From Cephalotrichum gorgonifer (lineage: Eukaryota > Ascomycota > Sordariomycetes > Microascales > Microascaceae), in NCBI GenBank assembly GCA_900312665.1, contig ONZQ02000011.1, forward strand, positions 1,140,459-1,204,458: a stretch of 64,000 nucleotides of DNA, in the 5' to 3' direction. Below, piece by piece: positions 23,596-34,380 of this stretch. Numbering within the stretch: the stretch's first letter is position 1; each line of letters opens with the position of its first letter. Made by a program: the position numbers and the translations under genes. The notes below the pieces were generated by a model. That model was not told the DNA's origin, made no database searches, and worked only from the letters and a program-made list of their open reading frames with translations.

Positions 23596-24936
23596 CTAGA
23601 AGTTCGGCTTGCCCGTGAACTTCTCGTTCTGGACGACCTCGACCCAGTAGTTATCGGGGTCCAAGAGGAACGCAACGTTCTTCATCCTTCCGTCCGTCAA
23701 CCTCTTCTTCCAGTTGCACTTCAGGTCCTCGAATCGCTGGCACGCCGCGTCGAGATTATCCACGGAAATGCCTACACACTCAACGTCAGAACGATGATCC
23801 CTGGGAAGCTCTACTCACAACTATTCGGGAGGGAAGCGGGAGGGAGAGGACAGGGGGTGGGTAGGGAAACAAAACGTACAGATATGCCCGAAGCCCTGGG
23901 GCTGGTCGTTGCCGTTATGGTAGCTGAAGTTCTCATCCTTCTCGGTGCCGTAGTTCCAGGTAAGCTCCAACAGTCCCTCCATATTGCTAGTGACTCCGTC
24001 GGCGGGGACACCCTCCTTCCCGGGATACGCGAAGAAGTACAGGTTGAAACCGGCGTTGGGCGACTCATGCTTGCGGACAAGCGTCATCCCGAGGACCTCC
24101 TCGTAGAACTTGAGGGACTTCTCGATGTCCTTGACGCGGAGCATGGAGTGGTTCTACGTGATCACCATCCTTGTTAGCCCTTCGAGATTCCCAAATCCTG
24201 GCGAAAAAAGGGGAAGGGGGGAGTTGGTGGGCGGGCCTGTCTCATACCATCCGGTAGGTCTCCACATCGGTCACCGTGACGCCCTCCGTCTCCTCCACGG
24301 GCTTCTGCCCGATGATCTCGACCCAGTAGCCGTCGGGGTCCAGCGCAAACGCGATATGCCTCATCCTCCCGTCGGAGAGCTTCTTCTGGAACTTGTAGCC
24401 GGCGTCCTCGATCCTCTGGCACGCGGCCTGGATGTTGTCGACGCTGATGCACGTGTGCCCGAACCCGCGGTGCGGCTCGGTGTTACCGTTGGTGACCTTG
24501 TACGAGTCGTCGTTCTCGGTGCCGTAGTTGTGCGTCAGCTCGATCAGACCCTGACGGTCGGTGACCGGGTTCCCGTGGGAGGCGGCCTTGGGGGAGTCGT
24601 ATCCGAGGAAGTAGAGGTCGAATTTGGCTTCGGGGAACGTGAGCTTGTTGATGACAGTCATCCCGAGGAGCTCGTAGAACTTGACTGTTGCCAACTCCGC
24701 GTTAGGAAACGGCTCTCGCTGGGGAGGTGTTCGGGTGGGCATGGGATCTTGAAGCTGCAGGCTCCGAACCTGGCGTCGCCTCGGGTAAGAAAGTTACTGA
24801 CCGGACCTCTGGGGATCCTTCACCCGAATCCTAGTGATTCATATTAGATTCTCCTTCGGGTTACAACCTTCCTCCGCGCGCAAACTTACATGGTGTGGTT
24901 GAGCTTATAGCTCGACATATCTGTGGTGGTAGCCAT
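23596..24936 (-). CDS. glo1: lactoylglutathione lyase (glyoxalase I), two-domain monomer
   Basis: Converts the methylglyoxal-glutathione hemithioacetal to S-lactoylglutathione, detoxifying a by-product of glycolysis. Five exons, 24936-24890, 24830-24802, 24684-24248, 24153-23880 and 23771-23596, give 320 aa, close to yeast Glo1. Exon 2 is only 29 nt and encodes IRVKDPQRS. Introns are 59, 117, 94 and 108 nt; the donor GTCAGT of intron 2 is unusual but the join QRSVKFYELLGM is exact. Two VOC domains cover about 10-171 and 172-320. Each has a full set of metal-site motifs: NHTM, GLIELTHNYG, GFGHTCISVDN and VEIIG in the first; NHSM, GLLELTWNYG, GFGHICISVDN and VEVVQ in the second. Both active sites therefore look functional. 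Confidence 0.95.
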
Positions 24937-25303
24937 TGTCGCGAAGGACCGTCTGAAGGGGCTAAGCGAGGGATATGCTGCTGCGAGACGGACAGGCTTG
25001 ATTCTAGGTAGAATTCGAGCTGGATTCATACGATGAGCCCACGGCTTGATCTCTCAATGGGTATGCGAGGGAGAATGAGTGGCGTGAATTAAGTGCCGAC
25101 TAGGACAGTCTTCAACAACCCCGCCAAACAATGATGTATCTAGCGTCAGTCGGCATTTGTCATTACCCCACCATCGCAGCGGGGAGCTCTGCGATTGGCT
25201 CATAGCTCCCCTCGCTCGTGGGTACATTTCGAGCGAGCCCAGATAAGGGTCCGCAGCGAAGTTCCCGACATGCAGAACGGTCGCAAGATTCGATTCCGCC
25301 AAA
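24937..25303. promoter_or_regulatory. glo1 upstream region
   Basis: A 367-bp gap between the glo1 start (-) and the tRNA-Gly gene (+). It should contain the glo1 promoter. A CCCCT stress-type pentamer is present near 25206; I see nothing else. Confidence 0.35.
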
Positions 25304-25374
25304 GCACCAATGGTTCAGGGGTAGAATACATGCTTCCCAAGCATGTGATCCGAGTTCGAGTCTCGGTTGGTGCA
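25304..25374 (+). tRNA. tRNA-Gly (anticodon CCC)
   Basis: A 71-nt cloverleaf without intron. The 7-bp acceptor stem GCACCAA pairs with TTGGTGC, followed by discriminator A at 25374. The anticodon arm ACATGC-TTCCCAA-GCATGT presents CCC. The T arm has the GTTCGAGTC loop. A T-rich stretch downstream (about 25380-25395) could end Pol III transcription. It is the last recognisable gene before the decayed island. Confidence 0.95.
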
Positions 25375-26636
25375 TTATCCTTTTGCTTTTTTGCCCGTAC
25401 CATTTCTTTTGTTTAAAATCTCGAGCGCACCGAGGTTTGAGAGATTTGGAAGCTCGAAGGAAGGTGGACCAAGGACAAAAAGAAGGATACAGTGGCGCGA
25501 GACTTTCAAAATAGGAGTTAGGTGGTGAGCTCAGGCTCAAGCTAGGCAGCAGCGCAATCTACACTCATCTCAGTCCACTCACCATTATCCTTCCTTCTGT
25601 TGAAGAGCGGGCCAGTGAGCAATCAAGAAATTCATGGATTAAGACTGGACCGAGGTAATGGAGACAGAGGAAAATTACGCCGGAGGCTGAAGTCAGACGG
25701 CCTTAAACTAGGCAGCAGCGCCAAAGGCATTGATCGAGACCGTAGGCTTGGACACAAAACGCGTACTCCGAACTGAGTTCCACGTCCACAGAACGGCGAC
25801 TAGACCTTTGTTTCCACGATATGCAGACATCTCTCCTTCATGGCAGCGCATCAAGCGCCACGCACAATGAAAAGAAGACTCGACAAGAGAGTCAGAAATC
25901 AAAAATTTCACCCCCGAGAGCCCCGCAGGACCATCGAGCCAGGCAGACTCCGCGATGTGCAATGCAGGCCTCCCTGTCTGTACTACCGAATTCTTGATCT
26001 CGGCGAGCACGGAGCAAGGTAAGTATGAAGAAAGGAAAGAGAAGGAAAGGAAATCAAAAGTTCGGGGGGAGAACGCTGGGTTATATACCCGGAGGGCGGG
26101 CGGTGAGAGGAGAGCAAGGGAATGGGCGGCAAAATCCGAAAAGGGAAATGAGCTTGGATGGGGCAGAATTGTTCACCGCTCAACCTCACCCTCTCTTCGC
26201 TTCGCTTCGCTGTGTTGCGGGAGAGTGCCCGTCGTTTCCCGGGCACGAGAAAGAGACATTTTTAGGTTTCATTTCTGTCGTATTCTATGAATCTGTCTTA
26301 AATTAGGAACATGACATATTTGAGGTTGATTATCGTGCACAAAAGCCCGTTTCCTTGGCTCTCCGTTTCGAGCCGCCCATCACCACCCAGATGTTGCAAC
26401 CCCGAGCTCTTGCTCCTGCGGAATCATGGTTGGCTCTTTCTGCCTACATGTACACAAAATAGGGTCCCGTCAGATAAAACACCTGATACTACCTCACCAG
26501 CGTTCCTCGAACGCCTGCAACTTTTTAGACTTCGCCAAGATAAGGCAGGCGCTATGTGTCGCTTGCGCCACCAGCATTGACCCTCCCGTGTAATAAGCCG
26601 CCCGCCCTCTCTTTCCTTGCTTATAGTGGCTGCCCA
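25375..26636. other. start of the gene-poor island
   Basis: No gene supported. A 14-nt sequence, CTAGGCAGCAGCGC, occurs twice in direct orientation at 25541-25554 and 25708-25721. The flanking bases are also similar (CTCAAG before the first copy, CTTAAA before the second), which may mark a small insertion or a decayed terminal repeat. Confidence 0.35.
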
Positions 26637-26945
26637 CCATTCACTTTGGCTCCTCTTTACCTCCTTCCATTTCCATACCCCTGCTTCCTACCTGGTAAAT
26701 TTATATCATTCACTTTAGGCCAGTCTACCTCCCTCCTGACGTTTTTCTACGCCTACTAGTTGCGAAGTGAATGGTTCATCCTTGACTTTGGGCCCTTCAC
26801 ATTTCCTCCTTCCACTTCCATGCCTCAGCTACCTCCCTGGTGAATTTCTATTATTCACTTTAGGCCAGTCTGCCCTCCTCCTTCCATTTTTCTATGCCCT
26901 ATGCCTGCTACTTGCCTAGTGAATGTTCTATCATTCACTTTCCCT
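26637..26945. repeat. degenerate tandem repeat, about 70-80 bp unit
   Basis: About five diverged units starting with ATTCACTTT or a variant (near 26638, 26708, 26783, 26853 and 26932). Units share ATTCACTTTAGGCCAGTCT and CTCCTTCCA-type blocks. The array lies directly upstream of a TATA-like element, as in an LTR U3 or promoter enhancer block. No partner copy was found elsewhere in the window. Confidence 0.6.
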
Positions 26946-27040
26946 CCTTGAATCTGTGTAGGTAAATATGGCAACCACAACGGCCTAGAATTGATTAGCT
27001 ACAAGGAAGGAAGGGATCCGCATGGGCCACCTTAGTAAAC

Positions 27041-27180
27041 TATATAAAGGGTCTTCCCCTCCCCCAAACCATCCCAACCGTTCCAACCAACTCTCTCTTC
27101 TACACACCACATCCACACAACCAAATTTCCACACTTGGAGCTCCTACTCATTGAGCATCAACACACACAAGGTATAGGAC
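27041..27180 (+). promoter_or_regulatory. possible promoter: TATA-like element and pyrimidine-rich leader
   Basis: TATATAAA at 27041-27048 is followed by a C-rich leader with CCAACC and ACACAACC motifs, typical of fungal transcript starts. It precedes the decayed frame at 27438 and could have driven it, either as a retroelement LTR or as a gene promoter. Inference only. Confidence 0.3.
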
Positions 27181-27437
27181 TTAGCTAGTCATACCACCAA
27201 GTCATCCTTATTCCATCTATTCCTAGGTCTATACAAGGACCTCTCCATTCCCATAATAATCTAGGCAACTCACTCCTCTCCATATTAAACCACACCTCTT
27301 AAGCTGACACACACTAAGCCCCCACCTTCAAGCCTTTAGCTCTAGAGTCCAAGAACTCACTAAAACTAGATCTAGACTTAGAATAAAACAGTTGCAATAA
27401 GCTTCTAGGCCAACATATTGAGCATGGCGGGTTGGTG

Positions 27438-28022
27438 GGCGTCTACCGAGACGCGAGGACGACCATTAATCAGGTGATTGCAGAGTTGAGAACGCTCCGC
27501 GCCAATTCAATTCCCGGCGAGGTGGCCAACTCCTTCACACCTTTGCACCTAGTGCCATAGATCCCTTCCCCAATCTCAGCTGCGTATATTTAGGTTAGAT
27601 ACTGGCAAGCGGACGCTATGGCCATCGACCAGCCAAGCAAGATAAACATGTTGGCCGATCACCCTACAGAAAGACACGACCTGACTCTTTACGTCCTACG
27701 GGGGAAGAATGAGAAGGACGACGACGAAGACTACATGGTGAAGACATTCACTAATCTATCTGCCGCCAACCGAGAGTTGAAGGAAGCGAGAGAGAGTTAG
27801 AACCTCTCCTCTCTCAAGTTCGACGTGGGGTTGCCAGAGTATTCACAGAAGGTCCGGGCCATGTGCAATTTCGATCCCACGGTCAGCCCTACTAACCCCC
27901 GTGCGCTTATGGTCGACCCCAGTTCGATGTTGGCGAGGAATTATGAGCTTAATGGAAACTTCCGCCTTATATACGAGAGCAATCACGTTGGGCGCAGGAC
28001 GGAGAAGAAATCTTGCTCCTAG
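27438..28022 (+). pseudogene. decayed reading frame of unknown family
   Basis: One frame stays coding-like for about 195 codons, broken by stops near 27558, 27594 and 27798. It reads GVYRDARTTINQVIAELR, then an acidic stretch (KNEKDDDEDY), then VGLPEYSQKVRAMCNFDP. I do not recognise the product. The lack of frameshifts suggests loss by point mutation. It may be a retroelement gag remnant given the promoter-like sequence upstream. Confidence 0.35.
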
Positions 28023-29709
28023 ATTTCTCAAATCTTACACGGAGTGGGGAGAGCGTCGCGTCGCCGGTCTCCTGTATAGGAAGCAGTCGACTGATAGAAG
28101 TTAGGAAGTTTATGGAGACAGCAAACACCAAGAACAGCAGCTCAAGGCACTCTGTTCCTGGCCTGGAGATTACCAAGTACGGCAGAGCAATCATCGGTCT
28201 CACTTAGGAAGTCGACGGCTGCCTGCCATACGCGCCTACAGGCTGCTTTCCAAGCTGGGTCGGTCAGGTATCCTTTCATGCGGCACCTCCCGAAAGATGA
28301 ACTCCCGCTGTTGAATCATTCTTGATTACCAGAGGGACTATCTATAATTTAGACGGCGAGACACACGCTCAAGAATGTCTAGAACAAACTGATATCGTCG
28401 CGGCGCTCAACATTGACTGCGCACTCAACCCACACAAGCCCACCTGGGAATACTTGGGCTCCGGAAAAATGCGTGCGCCGAGGGGATCTGGACGAACAGC
28501 TACCAAGATAGCTGTTCTAGGATGCGTCGCGGGGCCATGCCGTTCTGGATGTCGAGATGTTTCACTAAACAGACATTCCGCATATCCAACCTTCCGGCTT
28601 CCATACTCTTTCTTCTCCTCACCCATGAACCATCCGCTCTTGGTTCTTCACACTTGAAACATCCTGGAAATCGAGGCGCCGGAGGGAAGGGTCGTACGGA
28701 AAGAAGAGGCACTGCGAGGGTTCGATGCGCGTACGAACTAGCGAATGAGGCTACGGGTGGTTCAGGGTTTCAAACTCCCTTGTCCATCACAGGTTGTCTT
28801 CGTTATGACTCGTCTTCTAGCCTCAGATTCGAATAGATAGTTCACAAGTGTTCAACTGGATGCAGCCATCAGCCTATTCTATATGTCAAACCTCGAATAC
28901 AGCCTCATCACCTAGCAGTATATACTGTACCCTATATATAGGTAGCATCACCACAACTCGTCGTCGTCTTTCTGAAACGACATAGTTCGCTCAGTCATGG
29001 GGATGATACAGGTCCGCCGCGCACTGACGGCGGCGGTGCGGCTTCCCGATGGGTGCCTAGTCTAGCCCGGGGCTGGAATGTCCTCAGTAGAAGTTGTGAC
29101 GGAGGAGCCGAGGTATGGGCAGTGCGAGAGGGAAGAGGCAGCTTCGAGAGCAAACCTTCTCATAGCCGAGCTCAAAAGAAATGTACGGCAGGACACTGGT
29201 ACTTTGGATTTGGATTTGGGCACCGAGACCAAGGACCAAGACGACGGCGAGGAATTGCCAGCGGTTAACACCGCTGACATACATGATATGGATATAGCAT
29301 ATAGTAAGTTGCTAGATAGAAAGGAGTTCCGGCCTACAGATTTAGACTAAGAGACAGTGACTTATCTATTCCACCAAGAACTGATAATAGGGACTCTCTA
29401 CCGCCGCCCTCGACATATTCCTCGTCCCTCTGGCTTGTTATCTATACCTTGCCCTTGGAAGTAGAAGGAGCCCGGTACCTTCAGATAGACGCGCAAAGTC
29501 CCTCCCACCTCTTCAGTCTCATGTCTCATAAGCATCCATCCCCTCTACCTACACTGTTATGTATTAAATAGTAGAAGAAAATGCCCCGGAATTGGTTTTG
29601 CTTAATTAATTCCTAGAGTTAAAACTTGTCATAATGGCAAGCTGAGGACCTGGGCCTCGCCGTACTTCCGGAAGGCCCTCCTCTACCTCCATTCCCCAAC
29701 CAGGATATG
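28023..29709. other. decayed sequence, no gene supported
   Basis: Fragmented short frames on both strands. A 90-codon plus-strand frame at 29078-29350 (acidic, ends FRPTDLD) is the longest clean one, but I cannot assign it and its coding status is doubtful. Confidence 0.3.
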
Positions 29710-30684
29710 ATGGCCCAAAATCTTGCGGCAATGGCCGAAGGAGGCCAAAACTTCCGCGAGCATCAATGAAAGGAGGACTCTCTATTCCCAGGCTTTTCGG
29801 AGTCCTTTGTCACAGCCCTGATAGGCAGTTTTTGGAGCTCCGTGAGGGTCAATTCCTCCATTAAGGGGGACAACTCGTTGCTTCAGGCGGCATTCCTGGG
29901 CATCGTCAGCGGCGGTGATGTCACTGGAATTGAGGATGGCCATTCTACTATCCACAATGTCTCCAATAGCGGGTGGTCGGTCCAATACGGTCCCAGAGGG
30001 TAACCGAATTCCTCGCACGTCAGGGAACGGACGCCTGTGGTACAACAGGTACAGCAACCGAGATGCAATCACCGAGACGGGCAGGATACGCCTACTTTCT
30101 TCGATCCAGATTTCTCGGTTGCGGCGAAGCAAGGGCTATATACTAAACAGACCCAGGAGGAATACGTGGATTGGTGTAAACGGACGAAAGGAGCACCTCT
30201 CGAGAAAGTGGATTGTTACGCTTTAGCTGGTTCTCATGGTGGAACATGAGGTAAGCCGCCGGCTCGCCATACGCGACAAACCCATCAAGACCAAATCTCC
30301 AAGCTACATGACTGGGTAGTAGGTTTGGATATCATCCAAAAAAAATCAATGGCTAGAATCATGACCTCGGACAATTCCCTCCTAGTCGTCTAGTATAGCT
30401 CCAGTAAAGCCCGGGTCCGGGCTTTAAACAAGTTCAAGAAAGAGGTTCTCACTTACAAGGAGATGTCAGTTGCCTCGGTAGTGAAACTCTTTGGAGTTCC
30501 CGAGGAGTCGATCTCGCCCTACTGCTTGTTGGTCACAATCGGGCCTACAAGTTTGAAGCGGAAACTAGCGCTCGATGTGCAGGCCTAGGAGGATGCCCTC
30601 ATCAACATGCCCGGGAGCGTCAGAATCGCGACGGCGGCGAGAGCGACGTCATTTTTACTATACATAAGACCTATCTATATATAG
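29710..30684 (+). pseudogene. decayed gene, unknown family, copy A
   Basis: About 320 codons in a single frame from an ATG at 29710, interrupted only by five stops (29767 TGA, 30001 TAA, 30247 TGA, 30391 TAG, 30586 TAG) and no frameshift. Each stop is one C-to-T change from CGA, CAA or CAG. Recognisable segments are EEYVDWCKRTKGAPLEKV, DQISKLHDWVVGLDIIQ, TYKEMSVASVVKLFGVPEE and SPYCLLVTIGPTSLK. The DQISK, FG and SPYC segments recur in the relic at 49398-51060, so this is one copy of a repeated gene family. I do not know its function; a mobile-element gene or a multicopy accessory gene are both possible. Confidence 0.55.
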
Positions 30685-31859
30685 ACGTGATTAGCTATAT
30701 GCTTAGGTCTGACTGCTATAATAAGCAGTAATGTAGGGCAGGGTGGACATGCACTAAACTCTGGTCCCAAAGGGCAGGTCTCATGAGGGATGCAATGGAC
30801 TCAAGTCAAGCTCGGCTAACGCCCATTCTTCGTAGCAGGGGAAATCGGTATCACCATCAATGAAGTTACAGGTTCATAACTCAGGGATCTCGCTACGTAG
30901 CGGGTGACCAGCGATCAAAAAGAGTCTAGTATCGATCGGTCAAAAAGGCGGTCAAGAGTACAGACGGATACATCGATGCTGGACGTGCCTGAAGACAACC
31001 AAATCGTCAATCCTCAACCGGCGACCCGTTACCTGCTATGGCTGGATTACTAAAGATTTGTATGAAACTTCCCCAATCCCATTCATACCCACATCGCCGG
31101 AGCCATTAGAACCGATGTCTACCCCGTCTCCATATTCGTCGAATATATATTTCCCTATAGTCGCTATAATAGATATTTAATACTAGAAGAATAATGTCAT
31201 TGCTCATCTTACTAACATTTTACAAGATGCCAATGGTTGTCATGACCAACCGGTCCAATATCCTGAGCATTTGCCTGGAGCCAATGAACCCTCGCGATGG
31301 GTCAGAGACTTTCCATGTCGACAAGAAACAGGTTGATGCACTTCTAGTATACCACATCTCTCCGCCTACAATACGCACCAGAAGTATCACCTGAGCTGGG
31401 TTTCTTGAATCCCAACCAGGAGGAGTCGGTACTTGCTGTTAACTTCATGCACTCCTGGAGCACCCCACGCATGTACTACAAGAAGCCCTTATTCTATACT
31501 ATTTGACCCAGGGGTTTGCGCAAACACCAAGTGGGAATATCATAAGGCTAGAGAGGCTTGCACATTATGAGATCTCCCAAGTTATTCGTCATTCTCCTGT
31601 GGTAGCGACATCAGAGTATCAGAATAAGGCATTCTCACACATCCAAGAGAAATTCTCTCGCCATTCCAAATTCAGGGTACGAGAGCAAGAACATAATAGT
31701 AGCGAGTTGATAATAACCTAGAGAACAAGTTAGTCTACAAACTTAGTGACCGTGCTACCCTAGGCCCTCCTTGATAATATAGATACCAAGCTATTCATGA
31801 TAAATATCTATAGATATTGATAGACTTCATATGGCTATGAATTGTTTATGATGATAGCT
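30685..31859. other. AT-rich decayed sequence
   Basis: TATA-rich stretches (30660-30720, 31140-31200) and short broken frames. No assignable gene. Confidence 0.3.
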
Positions 31860-32586
31860 TGGAAGTCTGGCAGGTGACTGGCAATATTCTTGAGGTATTG
31901 AAAACCATTACTGCCACAGTCGATGATGTGAACTACAAGATCCTCAGTCGCGAGCCGGCATCCAACTAGTATAATTGCCTCCCGATTCCGAAGAGTACGG
32001 CCAGTCATAGCTGCGGGACATGGGGCTGCCTGACCATCTGCTCAGATCTAGACGGCTAACTAAGTTAAAGGGGATCCAAGAGTAGCAGCAACAGGATCTG
32101 GCTCTGACTGGAACAAACCTGGCTGACCCCGGATACCACTCAAGCACTGGTACCCGAGCCCCCCTGCTTCAAAGACATTCGCCTGAAGTCCGGGTCAGTG
32201 AACATCCCTGGCCACAACACTTGGCCAACCTCTACTCTTTGCCGCTCGTCTCAACGCAAGGGTCAGACCATTCCTTCCACCGTCGAGGCCAGCGCCACAA
32301 CCAGCCGCCGCGGACCCGGCCGTCGAAACACCCACTAAACTCCTCCAACCTCTGCAACGGTACCAGGCTAGCTGTTGCTCGGCTGGGCAGGACTTGTGTC
32401 CAGGGTAAGATCTTGAGTGGCACCTTTGCAGATCAGTTGCAACTGATCCCTCGGATTGCTATGACCAACTCGGAGAACGACTTTATTTATACTGTCGGCC
32501 GCCGCCATATCACCCTCCGCCCCTGTTTTGCAATCACGGTCGACAAGACACAAGATAAGATCCCAGCTCGTACAGGCCGAAACTAA
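31860..32586 (+). pseudogene. relic of a Helitron/Pif1-type helicase
   Basis: The clean 121-codon segment at 32221-32586 contains CNGTRLAVARLGRTC (from 32353), then KILSGTFADQLQLIPRI, and ends FAITVDKTQD. This order, CNGTRL then a domain with IPRI then F.ITV.K.Q, matches the C-terminal end of the helicase in fungal Helitrons and related Pif1-like proteins. An upstream segment near 31919 (VDDVNYKILSREPA) resembles the preceding helicase motif but is separated by more than the usual distance and by stops. The terminal Gln motif reads DKTQ instead of the common NKSQGQ. No Rep domain is visible. Non-functional. Confidence 0.6.
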
Positions 32587-33449
32587 GCCTAGACTATGTA
32601 CTCATACCGTTAATTTTCGAGTTTGCAGGTGAGTATGCCGGCGGAGTACCGCCTTCTGCGCCTCCTCCCCCCGCGAACCCTGCATGCCGACTTGGCCATC
32701 TCGGCTGACCGAGGCTACACCAGTCGGTCCTTAATATATCCTGGGGAGCATCTGCGGTCATGAATATCTTGGGCTTTGGCCGGCTGTAGTTCGGATAGCT
32801 CGGCGATAGGTGTAGGAGAGGTTTTCGGCCAAGGCGAGGAATTAACTCGCTGGTTTCACCCCGCATGATTTTCGTCGCCATCTGAGGGGAGGCCACCTGT
32901 GGTCGCCTCTACTACAAGCTCAGGGTGGCGAGCAGGTTTATTCCAATCCATGTCTATGTTCTGGGCCGAGGCTTGGGCGGTATGTCGTGTTATTATGGAT
33001 GCGCTGAATCGAATGCTTGATATAGACGAGGTCTCGAGACCAGATTTCCGTCTCAGCCACAAAAGTCCTATAAGTATCCTATAAGTATCAGGATCTTCTT
33101 TCGTGCTGCTATATGCTGCTTCCTGTCCAAGAAAATATCGAAGTGTCGAGCTCTAACACTTAGATACACAATACACACGGGGTGGGTTGGGCTCTCTAAC
33201 ATCACTGGCATCTGAACATCCAGCTGCTCGCAGCTCCTACGCCCCCCTGTAACACGACCAAGCCATGGATGGGGTTTACCACTTCTTACCCCCTTAGTGA
33301 GACGCAGACAGCCAACGAGATCATGGGGTTTAGGGTGAGATGCAAGAGTAAGTTAGTCTACGTTCTGTACTTACTTGGATATAGTATAGTGACATTCATC
33401 TCGTAGCCGCCAGCCGCTATCGTTCTAGGTAGGTCGAGAAACTAGACAG
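32587..33449. other. decayed sequence, no gene supported
   Basis: Broken short frames on both strands; nothing recognisable. Confidence 0.3.
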
Positions 33450-34070
33450 CCACGATACCATTATCAAGTTTCCCCAAGTTAGCTATACCATAGAGTTCGA
33501 GGATACATCTGCCGACATCCAAGCCCGCCTATCAGGAGTCTATGTTGCAAAAAAGGGCATCTTAATCCTTCCTGTCCGTCTGGCAGCATATGCTTATATG
33601 CAGGTAAGCAGATTTGGTATCCTGTTTGATAACTCTGAGGATCCAGAACCTAGCCAGTATGTAAATAAGCACCTCCCCATTGCGGGTAGGATGATACTAC
33701 TCAGCCTTCTCAAGCAGCGAAAGTTCGTTTTTGTGGCTGCCAACCCCCGTGGGCACATAGCATGGCAATTCTCTGAGCGCTGCGTACAAGAGTGGATACA
33801 ACTGGCTCCACACTTCGCCGTTGCCCTCGCCGAGGCATACAACTTGGATTTCAGGGCAGCCGATTACTCCCTCTGGAACTCTTCCACCTGCTCGGCCTGA
33901 ATCGAGGCATCCATGAGCGGCTGCGCCAGAACTACCTGGACAAGAAGGGTGGCGAGACGAGGAGGCACTGGGCGAGAGTAATTATGGACGAGGCCTACCT
34001 CGCAAAGAAGGACGAGGGAACGTTTGTTACGTTCCTTCGCATGGAGTCTTCAACATCGCGTATTTTATAA
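33450..34070 (+). pseudogene. decayed frames, possibly helicase-derived
   Basis: Frame 1 is open for about 150 codons to 33900 (contains TIEFEDTSADIQARLSG, FVFVAANPRGHIAWQFSE). A second frame continues to 34070 with RRHWARVIMDEAYLAKKDEG, which resembles the Walker B (DEAH-like) segment of SNF2-type ATPases. The shift between frames implies at least one indel. The assignment rests on that one motif and is weak. A long-ATPase remnant is my best guess. Confidence 0.35.
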
Positions 34071-34261
34071 CTATTACTCTAGTAGTTAACAGCGCGAAAG
34101 GCGTAGTGAATATGCTCGAGGTCTGGTGGAGTTGTTCGCGCATGGTCGATATTCCGTCACATCGTGACACCCATGAACTTGTTGGCGGTGTACGCTCCCG
34201 GGTACGGCCTGCTCGAACCCGGCGGATTTCTGAAACCCGATGTGGCGACGCCGAGGAAGGA

Positions 34262-34380
34262 GACTGGATTTCTCTATGGCCTACCACCCGCAGACAGACG
34301 GCCAAACCGAGCGCACGATTCAAACACTCAAATACGCGCTGCAACATTACGATATCAATTTGACCAGCTCGTATCAGAGC
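34262..34380 (+). pseudogene. Gypsy (Ty3) integrase core fragment
   Basis: Reads AYHPQTDGQTERTIQTLKYALQ, carrying the hallmark of Ty3/Gypsy integrases around the third catalytic acidic residue. Flanking frames contain stops, so this is a small fossil. No LTRs could be paired around it. Confidence 0.75.

Noticed and set aside
24110..24847. 245-codon plus-strand frame over glo1
   Set aside because: Runs through glo1 exons and introns in antisense; glo1 is complete on the other strand.
26637..26945. CRISPR-like array
   Set aside because: Repeat units are imperfect and contiguous without unique spacers, and this is a eukaryotic nuclear sequence.
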